DNA from: Ancylobacter oerskovii
GTDB lineage: Bacteria > Pseudomonadota > Alphaproteobacteria > Rhizobiales > Xanthobacteraceae
Assembly (NCBI RefSeq): GCF_018390555.1
Contig: NZ_JAHBGB010000027.1
Coordinates: 186,001 to 250,000, forward strand
DNA length: 64,000 nt
Direction of reading: 5' to 3'
The position numbers and the translations under genes were made by a program. Of the stretch, positions 25,800 through 34,924 are shown one piece after another. The stretch's first letter is position 1; the number at the start of each line of letters is the position of its first letter. The notes under the pieces are model-generated. The model worked only from the letters and a program-made list of their open reading frames with translations, had not been told where the DNA came from and searched no databases.

Positions 25800-26461
25800 G
25801 CCTGCGCCGTCAGCATGGCGCGGGAGACGAGCCGCGGCCCTTCCGCCCCGCGCAGCAGGACCTGTTCCGCCGTGCCGCAGAGCTCCGCCAGCGACACCGC
25901 GCCCTGCCTGCTCTCCACCAGCACATCAACCCGCACCGCCGCCGTTTCGCAGATCGCCTGCATTTGCCGCAGTGGCAGGAGCGGACACGGAAGCTCCGCC
26001 CGAACGATCAAATCGAGATCGCTCTGTTCGCGCAGCACCGGGCGCCCCGTCGCCAGCTCGAAGCCGGCGCCGCCGGCGATGCCCCATGGGAGGCCGGCGG
26101 CATCGAGCCGCGGCGCGATGTGCCGTAGTGCCTGCATGACGGGATGTCCGGCCCGGTCCGCGCTTTCCCAGGCGCGTCGACGCGCCAGATCTTCGGGGCG
26201 AACCCTCTCGACGATCGCGGAGGGTGCCAGGAAGGCGGCGCAACGCTCCTCCCGGCCAGCCCCCCTTATGCCCACGGCCACCCGTCCGCCGCGCGGCGGG
26301 GCCCGGCGGACCACCACCCAGGGCGTCGCCGCCAGCGCCCCGGCCAGCCATGAAGGAGGGTCCGCGACCGCGACCGCGTCCGGGGAAGAAAGCCGCAGCA
26401 GATCGTGGACCCCAAGTTGGCGCTCCCGCGGCCTCCGGTCGTCGGCCAGGGTCAGTTCCAT
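25796..26461 (-). CDS. mdcG: Phosphoribosyl-dephospho-CoA transferase MdcG
   Basis: A 221-residue nucleotidyltransferase that attaches the 2'-(5''-triphosphoribosyl)-3'-dephospho-CoA prosthetic group to the acyl carrier MdcC. Typical MdcG features are the early HDLLRL, PWVVVRRAP, and the nucleotidyltransferase motif GGAGFELATGRPVL followed by the metal-binding DLDLIVRA (Asp-x-Asp). It overlaps mdcE by ten bases and mdcH by four. Confidence 0.9.
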   Translation of the reverse strand: MELTLADDRRPRERQLGVHDLLRLSSPDAVAVADPPSWLAGALAATPWVVVRRAPPRGGRVAVGIRGAGREERCAAFLAPSAIVERVRPEDLARRRAWESADRAGHPVMQALRHIAPRLDAAGLPWGIAGGAGFELATGRPVLREQSDLDLIVRAELPCPLLPLRQMQAICETAAVRVDVLVESRQGAVSLAELCGTAEQVLLRGAEGPRLVSRAMLTAQA

Positions 26462-27258
26462 TCCGCCGCCAGCTTCTCGCGCACGAGGATGGAAGCCGCC
26501 CGATTGCGACGCGCCTCGTCCGAAAGGCGGCGGCTGGAGAGGTCCCGCGGGCCATGCCGCGCGTCGGCGATCGCCGCGACGAGCTGCTCGCGGACGCGAG
26601 AAACATCTGCCGCCGTCGGCGAATCCGCGTTCACGCCGTCGATCAGCGCATGCAACAGGCCGAGATGGGCGAAGGAAGCCACGTCATAGGCCAGCGGCAG
26701 GATATCCCGGCCCAGCCGTTCGAGGTCGGCGACGCTGCGCCGGGTGACACGCGCCGCGGCCGCCTTGCCCATGGCATGGATGGATACTCCCGGATCGTTC
26801 AGTGCCAGCACGCGGTTCGCCTGGTAGCCATGGGCGAGGAAGGCGCCGGAGAGAGCATTTCCCACCACCAGCGACACGACCGGATGGCCGGCGAGCCGCG
26901 CGGTGGCATACGCGTCCACCGCCCCGGCGCAGGACAGGTGAATGCCGAGCAGTTCCTCCATCCGCCCATAGGCCTGGCTGGGCACGTCGACGATGGCGAG
27001 GATCGGGCGCCCCGAGCCGTCGATCGCCTCGCGCACCCGGGCCGCGATCGCCCACCCCTCGTCGATGCCGATCTCTCCCTGCCGTGCGCGGGGCAGGCGA
27101 TTGTTCGGATCGGGCACCACGGCGATGATACGCGCCGTATCCGGCCCGAGGGGAGCATCGGCGGCCAGCACCGAGGCCACGTCGCCGGCGAGCGCCGACA
27201 CGCCGCCGGCGAGCCCTTCGAACCAACGCCTGCCGCGCAGGCTTGCCGCCTCACTCAT
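26452..27258 (-). CDS. mdcE: Malonate decarboxylase gamma subunit MdcE
   Basis: A 268-residue carboxyltransferase-fold subunit. With MdcD it forms the decarboxylase acting on malonyl-ACP. Conserved regions include RGRRWFEGLAGG at the N-terminus, DPNNRLPRARQGEIGIDEGW, PSQAYGRMEELLGIHLS, and GNALSGAFLAHGYQANRVLA; the oxyanion-hole glycines lie in the last. The start at 27258 overlaps the mdcD 3' end by eight bases. Confidence 0.92.
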   Translation of the reverse strand: MSEAASLRGRRWFEGLAGGVSALAGDVASVLAADAPLGPDTARIIAVVPDPNNRLPRARQGEIGIDEGWAIAARVREAIDGSGRPILAIVDVPSQAYGRMEELLGIHLSCAGAVDAYATARLAGHPVVSLVVGNALSGAFLAHGYQANRVLALNDPGVSIHAMGKAAAARVTRRSVADLERLGRDILPLAYDVASFAHLGLLHALIDGVNADSPTAADVSRVREQLVAAIADARHGPRDLSSRRLSDEARRNRAASILVREKLAAEWN

Positions 27259-28114
27259 CACCCGCCTCCCGATCCGAGCCGTTTTCCGACCAGAGTCGGC
27301 GAAGCGCCGTACCTTCCGCACGTTCCGGCAGCTGCGCCAGACGCTCCCGCCAGAACGCCACGCGCTGGCTGGCATGGGCTGCCGGCATGCCGGCGGCGAA
27401 GGCTGCCCGCACCGCCTGGCCGATGGCCTCGGCATCGTCTTCGATCAGTATGTCCGCAAAGCCGGTGGCGACGCGCTGCTCGCCGCCGGTGAGGCTCCAG
27501 ATCAGCGGCCGGTCGCGGCTGTCGAGCTCGGCGATGCCGGCATTCTGCTCGATCACCTCGGGTCCATTGAGGCCGAGCCGCCCCTGCCGGGTCATGATCA
27601 GCCGACTGACCAGCCCGGCGGTGATCGACATGCCGCCGAAGCAGCCGACCATGCCGGCGATGACGCCGACCACCGGCACATGCTGGCGCAGCGCGATCAG
27701 CGCTGCATGGATATCCGCCATGGCGGCGAGCCCGAGATTGGCCTCCTGCAACCGGACGCCGCCGGTCTCGAACAGCAGGACGGGGCGGATCGGCACGCCG
27801 GCCTCGGCATCCTTCAGCGCCAGTTCCAGCGCCCCGGCGATCTTGGCGCCGGACACCTCGCCGGTGCTGCCGCCCTGGAAGGCGCCCTCGATGGCAAGGA
27901 CGACCGCGGGCACGCCGTCGAGCGTGCCACGCGCCACGACGACACCGTCGTCGCTTTGCGGCACCACGCCCTGCCGGGCGAGCCACGGCGACTCGACCCC
28001 TTCGAACGGCCCCAGCAATTCACGGAAACCGGCGGCGTCAAGCAGCCTGCGGGCGCGCTCGCGGGCACCCATCTCGACGAAACTGTCGCGAGCGAGAAGA
28101 GCGGCCGAATTCAT
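27251..28114 (-). CDS. mdcD: Malonate decarboxylase beta subunit MdcD
   Basis: A 287-residue crotonase/carboxyltransferase subunit. Typical blocks: SFVEMGARERARRLLD, LARQGVVPQSDDGVVVARGT, then EGAFQGGSTGEVSGAKIAGA, LLFETGGVRLQEANLGLAAM and GMVGCFGGMSITAGL. Forms the decarboxylase core with MdcE. The start at 28114 overlaps the mdcC stop as ATGA. Confidence 0.93.
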   Translation of the reverse strand: MNSAALLARDSFVEMGARERARRLLDAAGFRELLGPFEGVESPWLARQGVVPQSDDGVVVARGTLDGVPAVVLAIEGAFQGGSTGEVSGAKIAGALELALKDAEAGVPIRPVLLFETGGVRLQEANLGLAAMADIHAALIALRQHVPVVGVIAGMVGCFGGMSITAGLVSRLIMTRQGRLGLNGPEVIEQNAGIAELDSRDRPLIWSLTGGEQRVATGFADILIEDDAEAIGQAVRAAFAAGMPAAHASQRVAFWRERLAQLPERAEGTALRRLWSENGSDREAGDE

Positions 28115-28398
28115 GTCGCGGTCTCCTCGAGAGCCTGGGCAAGGCGCAGCGCGACGACACCGGGGGTCGCGCCCGCATCGTTGATCTCGACCCGCACGGC
28201 GACGGGATGCCGGGCGAAGAAGCGCTCCAGCGTGGCGCGCCAGACGGCGCCGAAGCCATCGACGCTGGTGCGCACGGTCACTGTCGTGGTCTCTGCCGGC
28301 CAGAGCAGCACTTCGAGATCCCCCGAGGCCACCACACCGACATGGGCGCGCCCGGATATCCTGCGCTCCCCGGGAAAGCTGAGTTCGAGCGTCTCCAT
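28111..28398 (-). CDS. mdcC: Malonate decarboxylase acyl carrier protein MdcC
   Basis: A 95-residue acyl carrier. The prosthetic group site is Ser25 in HVGVVASGDLEVLL, matching the known Ser25 of MdcC in Klebsiella. It carries acetyl or malonyl thioesters on a dephospho-CoA-derived arm made by MdcB and attached by MdcG. It lies three bases after mdcB and overlaps mdcD by four. Confidence 0.93.
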   Translation of the reverse strand: METLELSFPGERRISGRAHVGVVASGDLEVLLWPAETTTVTVRTSVDGFGAVWRATLERFFARHPVAVRVEINDAGATPGVVALRLAQALEETAT

Positions 28399-28401
28399 CG
28401 A

Positions 28402-29277
28402 TCAACCCTCCCTGCCGAGGCTATCGAGAAACAGCGCCGCGGCCAGCATGTCGGCGGCGCCGCCAGGGGACGCATTGAGCGCCAGCAGCCGGCGGTCCAG
28501 CGCCATGAGCGCGGCCCGCCCGGCGGGCTCGCGCATGCCGCCCGCCGCAATCACCGCACGGGCGCCGAGCCGCGCCACCCTGAGCGCCCGGCGGCCGCCG
28601 CGATGCAGGAGGCAGGTGTCGTCGAGCCGGGCGATCACCGCGACCAGGGCGTCGAGCCGGGCCTCGTCTTCGCCGGCACCGGCTGCGCGCCGCCGGCGCA
28701 GGACATCGAAGGCAAGGCGGGCATGGGGAAAGCCCGCGGCCGCCTCGCCCCTCGCCCCGGAAACGCGCCAGATGCGGCAGGCGCGGGCGCCATGGGTGTC
28801 GTCGCCCGGGGCGAAGCGATCGCGATGGCGGGCAATGGCTCCGGCACGATCGCAGATCGCATCCACCTCGACCGAGCCACCGGCGCCGGCCGCGGCCGCG
28901 ACCAGCAGGCCCAGTGCCCAGATCGCCCCGCGATGGGTGTTGGCGCCGCCGGTGACGGCATACATCGCCTCCTCGCCGGCGCGGCCGATCCGTGCCAGCT
29001 CCTCGCGCAGTTCCTGCGAGGCCGCACGCCCCTCGCCCGCCTGCGCCATCTGCACGAAGCAGGAACGCAACGCGCCGGCGGAAGCGATCAGCGTGTCGAG
29101 CTCGATATCGGCATGGGCGCCGGGGCCGCGCCTGTCGACGAGGCCGGGCTTCGGCGTCAGCACCGCCTCCGCCACCAATGCGTCCACCACCAGGGCGGCG
29201 AGCCGCTCGGCCTGGGCCAGCCCCGCGCGGGCAAGCCGGTCCGGGGCCGTGGGAGAAGGAACGAGAGCGATGGTCAT
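28402..29277 (-). CDS. mdcB: Triphosphoribosyl-dephospho-CoA synthase MdcB
   Basis: A 291-residue CitG/MdcB family enzyme that makes 2'-(5''-triphosphoribosyl)-3'-dephospho-CoA from ATP and dephospho-CoA. Characteristic motifs are LVAEAVLTPKPGLVDRRGPG, GGANTHRGAIWALGLL and a C-terminal NASPGGAADMLAAALF. It starts three bases after the mdcA stop and supplies the precursor for MdcG. Confidence 0.93.
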   Translation of the reverse strand: MTIALVPSPTAPDRLARAGLAQAERLAALVVDALVAEAVLTPKPGLVDRRGPGAHADIELDTLIASAGALRSCFVQMAQAGEGRAASQELREELARIGRAGEEAMYAVTGGANTHRGAIWALGLLVAAAAGAGGSVEVDAICDRAGAIARHRDRFAPGDDTHGARACRIWRVSGARGEAAAGFPHARLAFDVLRRRRAAGAGEDEARLDALVAVIARLDDTCLLHRGGRRALRVARLGARAVIAAGGMREPAGRAALMALDRRLLALNASPGGAADMLAAALFLDSLGREG

Positions 29278-29280
29278 GGC

Positions 29281-30933
29281 TCAATAGCTCCTGAAGCGCG
29301 CGGGCGGCTGATAAAGCCCCCCGGACCAGACGACGAGATCCTCTATGGTGCGCGCCGCCAGCAGCGAGCGCTTCGCCTCCGTCGGCCGCACGCCGAGATC
29401 CTCGGGATAGGCGACAAGGCCGCGCCGGCGGAGGTCATCCGTGCGGGCGGGATCGTGCCGGAGGCCGACGGGGCTGACGCCGGCCACCGCCGCGAGCGCC
29501 GCGCGGCGCTCTTCCTCGTCGCGGGCGAGATAGAGATAGGCCACCCCCTCCTCCGTCACGACGTGGCTGACATCCTCGCCATAGATCATCACCGGCGCGA
29601 TCGGCATGCCCGCCGCCTGGCCGACCTCGATGGCGTCGAGCTCTTCCACGAAGGTCGGCACGCCGCCGGACTGGAAGGTCTCGGCCATCTGCACGACCAG
29701 CTTGTGGCCGCGCGCCAGCGGACTCGTGTCGGTCTTGAGGTCGAGCCAGGCCTTGCTGGCATGGCGGCGGCCACCGGGATCGTGCCCCATGTTCGGCGCC
29801 CCGCCGAAGCCGGCGAGACGCCCGGTGGTCACGGTCGAGGAATTGGCGTCGCCGTCGATCTGCAGGGTCGCGCCGATGAACATGTCGACCGCATATTGGC
29901 CGGCGAGCTGGCACAGCACGCGGTTGGAGCGCAGCGAGCCGTCCGGGCCGGTGAAGAACACGTCGGAGCGCGCCTCGATATAGCCCTCCATGCCGACCTC
30001 GCCGCCGAAGCAATGGACGCTCTCCACCCAGCCGCTCTCGATCGCCGGGATGAGCGTCGGATGCGGGTTCAGCGTCCAGTGCCGGGCGATCTTGCCCTTG
30101 AGGCCGAGCGATTGCGCATAGGTGGGCAGCAGCAGCTCGATGGCGGCCGTGTTGAAGCCGATGCCGTGGTTGAGCGACACCACGCCATGGCGCTCATAGA
30201 CCCCGCGAATGGCCAGCATGGCCATCAATATGTGCTGCTCGGTGATGAGGCGCGGATCGCGGGTGAACAGGGGCTCGATGGCCGCCGGCCTGTCGGCCTT
30301 CACCACGAAATCGACCCACGAGGCGGGAATGTCGACGCGCGGCAGCACGTCGACGATCTCGTTCACCTGGACCACGACGATGCCGCCGCCGAAGGCGGCC
30401 GCCTCCACGATGGTGGGCGTGTCCTCGGTATTGGCGCCGGTATAGAGATTGCCGGCACGGTCCGCCTTTTCCGCCGCCACCAGCGCCACGCGCGGCGTGA
30501 GGTCGACGAACATACGGGCATAAAGCTCGACATAGGTATGGATCGCGCCGACCTCGAGCTTGCCGTCCTCCAGAAGCTGCGCGACCCGCAGGCTTTGCGG
30601 GCCGGCATAGGCGAAGTCGATGCGGCGGGCGATGCCGGTCTCGAAGATGTCGATCTGCTCGGGACGGCTGATGCTGGACACCAGCATATGCAGGTCATGG
30701 ACCTTCGCCGGATCGACCTTCGCGAGGGAGCGGGAGAGGAAGTCCGCCTGCTTCTGGTTGTCGCCCTCCAGCGCGACGCGGTCGCCGGAGACGATGATCG
30801 TCTCCAGCGCCTCGACGATCCGGTCGGGCTTCAGGACGCGGCCGTCGGCGAAGGCGGCCGCCCGCTCGAGGCGGCGCTGCTTGTCCTCGCGCCGGGTCGA
30901 CCAGGAACGCTCCGTCCCGTCCGGTCTGGTCAT
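29281..30933 (-). CDS. mdcA: Malonate decarboxylase alpha subunit MdcA
   Basis: A 550-residue acetyl-S-ACP:malonate ACP transferase, which swaps acetyl for malonate on the carrier. Family blocks include RIVEALETIIVSGDRVALEG, QKQADFLSRSLAKVDP, TYVELYARMFVDLTPRVALV, TLNPHPTLIPAIESGWVESV, HCFGGEVGMEGYIEARSDVF and GGAPNMGHDPGGRRHAS. Length is normal for MdcA. The ATG at 30933 gives MTRPDGTERSW; an ORF extension upstream would run into the transporter gene and was rejected. Confidence 0.95.
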   Translation of the reverse strand: MTRPDGTERSWSTRREDKQRRLERAAAFADGRVLKPDRIVEALETIIVSGDRVALEGDNQKQADFLSRSLAKVDPAKVHDLHMLVSSISRPEQIDIFETGIARRIDFAYAGPQSLRVAQLLEDGKLEVGAIHTYVELYARMFVDLTPRVALVAAEKADRAGNLYTGANTEDTPTIVEAAAFGGGIVVVQVNEIVDVLPRVDIPASWVDFVVKADRPAAIEPLFTRDPRLITEQHILMAMLAIRGVYERHGVVSLNHGIGFNTAAIELLLPTYAQSLGLKGKIARHWTLNPHPTLIPAIESGWVESVHCFGGEVGMEGYIEARSDVFFTGPDGSLRSNRVLCQLAGQYAVDMFIGATLQIDGDANSSTVTTGRLAGFGGAPNMGHDPGGRRHASKAWLDLKTDTSPLARGHKLVVQMAETFQSGGVPTFVEELDAIEVGQAAGMPIAPVMIYGEDVSHVVTEEGVAYLYLARDEEERRAALAAVAGVSPVGLRHDPARTDDLRRRGLVAYPEDLGVRPTEAKRSLLAARTIEDLVVWSGGLYQPPARFRSY

Positions 30934-30943
30934 GGATGCCTCC

Positions 30944-32287
30944 TCACAACACCACGAAGAGCAGCCACACCACGAAGGGCGCGACCAGGGTGACCATCGC
31001 GCCATAGGCGACGAGTTGCTTGAAGAAGCCGTCGCGCGAGGCTTCCGGCGCGTTGGCCAGCACCAGGGCGCCGTTGGTCGAGAACGGGCTGACATCGACG
31101 ATGGTGGAGGACACCGCCATGGCGGCGATGAAGCCGATCGCCTCCACCCCTGTCCCCGCCTGGAGGAAGGGCACGGCGAGCGGGATCAGCGAGCCGAGCA
31201 CCGCCGTCGAGGAGGCGAAGGCCGAGACCACCGCGCCGATGAGGCACAGGACCAGTGCCGCCATGAGCGGGGACGCAAGGCCGGCGACGCCGTTGGCGGC
31301 GTAGTCGATGGTGCCCATGGCCTGCATCACGCCGACATAGGTGGACACGCCGGTGATCAGCACGATCTCCGGCCAGGTGACCTGCGCGACCGCCTTGCGC
31401 TGGAGCGTCGGCGCCACCAGCGACAGCACGAGGCCGATGGTGATGGCGCAGAAGCCGATGTCGAGATTGAAGGCCAGCGTCAGCACCGCCAGCAGGATCA
31501 GACCGGCGAGGGTGAGATACTGGTAGGGCCGGTTGTTCGCCATCGGATCGCCATTGGCCACCCCGCCTTCCGCGATCCGCCGCTCCAGGGTGATGGCCTC
31601 GGTCTCGGCATCTCCGTAGCGGGGCGGCGTCGCCGCGGGATAGCCCGCGCCCGCAGGGGCGCCCGCCATCTCCGCCCGCCGGCCGAGAAGCTTCAGCCCG
31701 CCCAGGGCGAAGAACAGCAGAACCGCCACACCTCCGTTGACGAAGAAGCTGGCGAGGAAGGTGACGATCGGATCGAGCGGCAATCCCGCCTTAGCCACCA
31801 CGCCGTTGGTGATGCCGCCATAGATGCTGATCGGCGAGAAGCCGCCGGCCTGTGCGCCATGGATGACCATCAGGCCCATCATCAACGGGCTGATGCCGTA
31901 TTTCACCGCGAAGCCCAGCGCGATGGGCGCGATGATCGCCACCGCGCCGGGGCTGACCGCCCCCACCGAGGTCAGCGCGGCCGCGATGAGGAACATGATC
32001 CACGGGATCGCCGCGACATGGCCGCGGACGGCCCGGACCGCCAGGCGGACCAGCCAGTCGATGGTGCCGTTGGTCTGGGCGATCGCGAAGAGATAGGTGA
32101 TGCCGACCAGGGTCAGGAACAGTCCCGACGGGAAGAACGACATGATCTTCGTCGCCGTCAGTCCTGCCAGCAGCGTGCCGACGAGGAAGGCGCCGGCGAA
32201 GGCCAGCACACCCATGTTGACCGGCAGGATCGTCGCGACGACGAACATCAGCACCAGCCCGAAGATCGAAATCAGTTCATGCGACAT
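30944..32287 (-). CDS. Malonate carrier of the MatC / SLC13-like family
   Basis: A 447-residue integral membrane protein with about 11-12 helices in two similar halves, an N-terminal MatC_N-like region (ELISIFGLVLMFVVATILPV and NMGVLAFAGAFLVG) and re-entrant segments around GAVSPGAVAIIAPIALGF and SSTAVLGSLIPLAVPFL. It resembles the rhizobial malonate carrier MatC rather than the MdcL/M or MdcF carriers of enteric mdc operons. The start at 32287 is supported by GGGGGAGG just upstream. It is the first gene of the mdc operon, ten bases before mdcA. Confidence 0.85.
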   Translation of the reverse strand: MSHELISIFGLVLMFVVATILPVNMGVLAFAGAFLVGTLLAGLTATKIMSFFPSGLFLTLVGITYLFAIAQTNGTIDWLVRLAVRAVRGHVAAIPWIMFLIAAALTSVGAVSPGAVAIIAPIALGFAVKYGISPLMMGLMVIHGAQAGGFSPISIYGGITNGVVAKAGLPLDPIVTFLASFFVNGGVAVLLFFALGGLKLLGRRAEMAGAPAGAGYPAATPPRYGDAETEAITLERRIAEGGVANGDPMANNRPYQYLTLAGLILLAVLTLAFNLDIGFCAITIGLVLSLVAPTLQRKAVAQVTWPEIVLITGVSTYVGVMQAMGTIDYAANGVAGLASPLMAALVLCLIGAVVSAFASSTAVLGSLIPLAVPFLQAGTGVEAIGFIAAMAVSSTIVDVSPFSTNGALVLANAPEASRDGFFKQLVAYGAMVTLVAPFVVWLLFVVL

Positions 32288-32447
32288 GGCGCACCTCCCC
32301 CGTCCGGCGAGCGACGCGCACATGAGCCATCCAACCGCGCCCGGGGCGCAGCTTCGCTGTCACAATCATTGGCGTTTCCTCAGGGCGATTGGTTTGTATG
32401 TCTACCCGTGTGCGATCATCGCCGAATAGAATGCCAAGTCAACTTTT

Positions 32448-32459
32448 TCGTATACAAGA
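32448..32459. promoter_or_regulatory. MatR-like operator between the carrier and GntR genes
   Basis: The 12 bases read TCTTGTATACGA on the minus strand, a near-palindrome around GTATAC. This closely matches the MatR operator reported for Rhizobium malonate genes (recalled as TCTTGTATACACGA). It lies in the 235-bp gap between the divergent mdc operon and the FCD-GntR gene, so binding could control both. A weaker related site TTTGTATGTCTAC is at about 32393-32405. Confidence 0.65.
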
Positions 32460-32522
32460 AGCTCGATATTGTGCGAAGGCCATCGCGCAAGCTAGCTTGG
32501 CGCGTTGCAAGCACCGCGGAAA

Positions 32523-33221
32523 ATGGGGTTCATGTTGACGAGTTTGGCCGCCGATCGCGACACCGGAACCCGGCATGCCGACCGGCTGCGCCAGGCGCTG
32601 GAAGCCGACATCGTGACGGGGGTCTTCAAGCCCGGCGAAAGACTGGACGAACAACGGCTTGCCGATCGCTTCGGCGTCTCGCGGACTCCCCTGAGGGAGG
32701 CCCTGGCGCAGCTCGCCGCCAATGGGCTGGTGACGCTGCAACCCCGCCGCGGCGCCTTCGTCGTGTCGCTCACCTTCCAGGAGATCGTCGAGCGGTTCGA
32801 GATGATGGCGGCGCTCGAAGGCATGTGCGGGGCCTTGGCGGCGCGGCGGCTAGTGGCGTCCGACCGGGAGGCCCTGTTGAACTCGCTCGAGGCCTGCCGC
32901 CGGGAGGCCGCCGACGGCGACAGCGACAGCTACTACCAGGCGAACGAAGTCTTCCACCAGATCATCTATCGCGCGGCGCGCAATGCCTTTCTGGCGGAGC
33001 AGTCCCGCCAGCTTCAGGCCCGGCTGCAACCGTATCGCCGCCTGCAATTGCGCGCCGGACGCCGCATCGCGGCCTCCTTCGCCGAGCACGAGCGGATCGT
33101 CGCGGCCATCCTCGCCGGCGACGCCGAGGGCGCCGAGCGCGAACTGCGCGATCATGTGCTGATCCAGGGGGATCGCCTGCGCGACTTCTTCGCCAGCCTT
33201 GCCCATGCCGGCGAAGATTAG
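32523..33221 (+). CDS. GntR-family regulator with FCD domain (MatR/MdcY-like)
   Basis: A 232-residue regulator: N-terminal winged helix (DRLRQALEADIVTGVFKPGE, RLADRFGVSRTPLREALAQL) and a C-terminal all-helical FCD ligand domain (EMMAALEGMCGALAARR, ANEVFHQIIYRAARNAFL, EHERIVAAILAGDAEGAE with metal/ligand His and Asp). Divergent from the malonate operon with a MatR-like operator between, so it probably represses mdc until malonate is present. Start uncertain among ATGs at 32505, 32523 and 32532. Confidence 0.88.
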   Translation: MGFMLTSLAADRDTGTRHADRLRQALEADIVTGVFKPGERLDEQRLADRFGVSRTPLREALAQLAANGLVTLQPRRGAFVVSLTFQEIVERFEMMAALEGMCGALAARRLVASDREALLNSLEACRREAADGDSDSYYQANEVFHQIIYRAARNAFLAEQSRQLQARLQPYRRLQLRAGRRIAASFAEHERIVAAILAGDAEGAERELRDHVLIQGDRLRDFFASLAHAGED

Positions 33222-33333
33222 GCGCCGGCGCCTGGGCCGGAAGATCCGCGCAGGCGCTTGAACGACGCGACGTGACCCCGCCGGGATCGGCCCGGGCCGG
33301 ACGTCGCCAGATTCGGCCGGAGGTCACACGTCG

Positions 33334-34848
33334 TCATTCCCCGCGCGGATAACGCTGTGACTCTTCGAGAATGTTCAGGTCCATATGGTTGCGCATGTAG
33401 CGCTCCGAGGCCTTCTGCAGCGGCTGGAAGTCCCATGGATAATAGGCGCCGTTGCGCAGGGCTTCATAAACCACGTGCCGGCGGGCCTGGCTCGCCCGGA
33501 CCTCGGCGTCGAAGCGGGCGAGATCCCACCGCGCGCGCATGGCCGCGGTAAGGGCGGCGAGCACCCCGGCACAGGCGGGATCCTGCGCGCGATTGGTGAT
33601 TTCGTGCGGATCCTCCTCCAGATTGGTCAGGATCGGCGGATCGAGCTCGCACAGGACCAGCTTCCATGGCCCGTCGCGCAAGGCGATGAGAGGCGCCTCA
33701 GAGCCTTCCGCCGCATATTCCATCGGCACCGCGGAGCGCGCGCCGCTCCCGCGGGCGAGCGGCACGAGGCTTTCACCATCGGTCCACGGCATGATGCCCG
33801 AGAGGTCCAGTGCCGCGAGGTCGGCGAGGGTCGGCAGCACGTCGAGCGTCGAGACGGGCCGGTCGATCCGCCCCGCCGGCAAACCCGGTGCGGCGATCAT
33901 CAGCGGCACGCGCGCCGATCCCTCGAAGAAGTTCATCTTGAACCACAATCCACGCTCGCCGAGCATGTCGCCATGGTCGGAGACGAAGAGGATGATGGTA
34001 TCGTCGGCGAACCGGCAGCGTTCGAGGATGTCGATCAGCTCGCCGATCTTCTCGTCGATATAGGAGATGTTGGCGAAGTAGGCGCGGCGCGAGCGGCGCA
34101 CATCCTCGTCCGTCACATGGCTCGCGGCGTGGTCGCTCGCGAGCATGAGGCGCTGCGAATGCGGGTCCTGTGCCTCGAACGGAATCGGCGGGACCACCGG
34201 GGCCAGCGCCGGACAGCCCTCATAGAGATCCCAGAAACGCCGGCGGGCGACATAGGGGTCGTGGGGATGGGTGAAGCTCACCGTCAGGCACCACGGCCTG
34301 TCGTCCTGCCGGCGGGCGAGATCATAGAGCTTGCGCCCGGCGTGATAGGCGACCTCATCGTCATATTCGAGCTGGTTGGTGATCTCCGCCACCCCGGCGC
34401 CGGTGACGGAGCCGAGATTGTGATACCACCAGTCGATGCGTTCGCCCGGCCGCGTGTAATCCGGCGTCCAACCGAAATCGGCAGGGTAGATGTCGGTGGT
34501 CAGCCGCTCCTCGAAGCCGTGCAACTGATCGGGACCGACGAAATGCATCTTGCCCGAGAGCGCGGTGTGATAGCCCGCGCGGCGCAGATGATGCGCGAAA
34601 GTCGGGATGTCGGAGGTGAACTCCGCCGCATTGTCGTAGACGCGGGTGCGGCTCGGCAGCTGGCCGGACATGAAGGACGCCCGCGCCGGCGCGCAGAGCG
34701 GGCTTGCCGTGTAACAATGCGCAAAACGGGCGGAGCGCCGCGCCAGAGCGTCGAGATGCGGCGTGTGAAGGAAAGCCGCCGGCCCGTCCGGGAACAGCGT
34801 CCCGTTGAGCTGATCGACCATGAGGATGAGGACGTTCGGGCGTGTCAT
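33334..34848 (-). CDS. betC: Choline-sulfatase BetC
   Basis: A 504-residue type-I sulfatase. The formylglycine motif is Cys52 in LCAPARASFMSGQLPSRTRV (C-x-P-x-R), metal ligands are in NVLILMVDQLNGTLF and VSDHGDMLGERGLWFKMNFF, and the C-terminus has the choline-sulfatase extension (RFDAEVRASQARRHVVYEAL, GAYYPWDFQPLQKASERYMR). It hydrolyses choline-O-sulfate to choline and sulfate in the cytosol. Cys52 must be oxidised to formylglycine; the FGE at 6192-7169 is a candidate. Ribosome site GGAG seven bases before the ATG. Confidence 0.94.
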   Translation of the reverse strand: MTRPNVLILMVDQLNGTLFPDGPAAFLHTPHLDALARRSARFAHCYTASPLCAPARASFMSGQLPSRTRVYDNAAEFTSDIPTFAHHLRRAGYHTALSGKMHFVGPDQLHGFEERLTTDIYPADFGWTPDYTRPGERIDWWYHNLGSVTGAGVAEITNQLEYDDEVAYHAGRKLYDLARRQDDRPWCLTVSFTHPHDPYVARRRFWDLYEGCPALAPVVPPIPFEAQDPHSQRLMLASDHAASHVTDEDVRRSRRAYFANISYIDEKIGELIDILERCRFADDTIILFVSDHGDMLGERGLWFKMNFFEGSARVPLMIAAPGLPAGRIDRPVSTLDVLPTLADLAALDLSGIMPWTDGESLVPLARGSGARSAVPMEYAAEGSEAPLIALRDGPWKLVLCELDPPILTNLEEDPHEITNRAQDPACAGVLAALTAAMRARWDLARFDAEVRASQARRHVVYEALRNGAYYPWDFQPLQKASERYMRNHMDLNILEESQRYPRGE

Positions 34849-34924
34849 GCCGGGCTCCGCCGCGGAGAAGGAGGAAGGGCACGCCTGCGTCGGCGCACCC
34901 TTCCGAACATTTCGTAGCGGCGGA

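Noticed and set aside
28207..30993. 928-codon plus-strand frame antisense to mdcA and mdcB.
   Set aside because: Shadow of the high-GC mdc genes; no domain seen and the sense genes are certain.
30620..33352. Long plus-strand frame of 910 codons across mdcA, the carrier and the GntR gene.
   Set aside because: It is antisense to mdcA and matC and in another frame of the GntR gene, with low-complexity composition; all overlapping genes have clear family matches.
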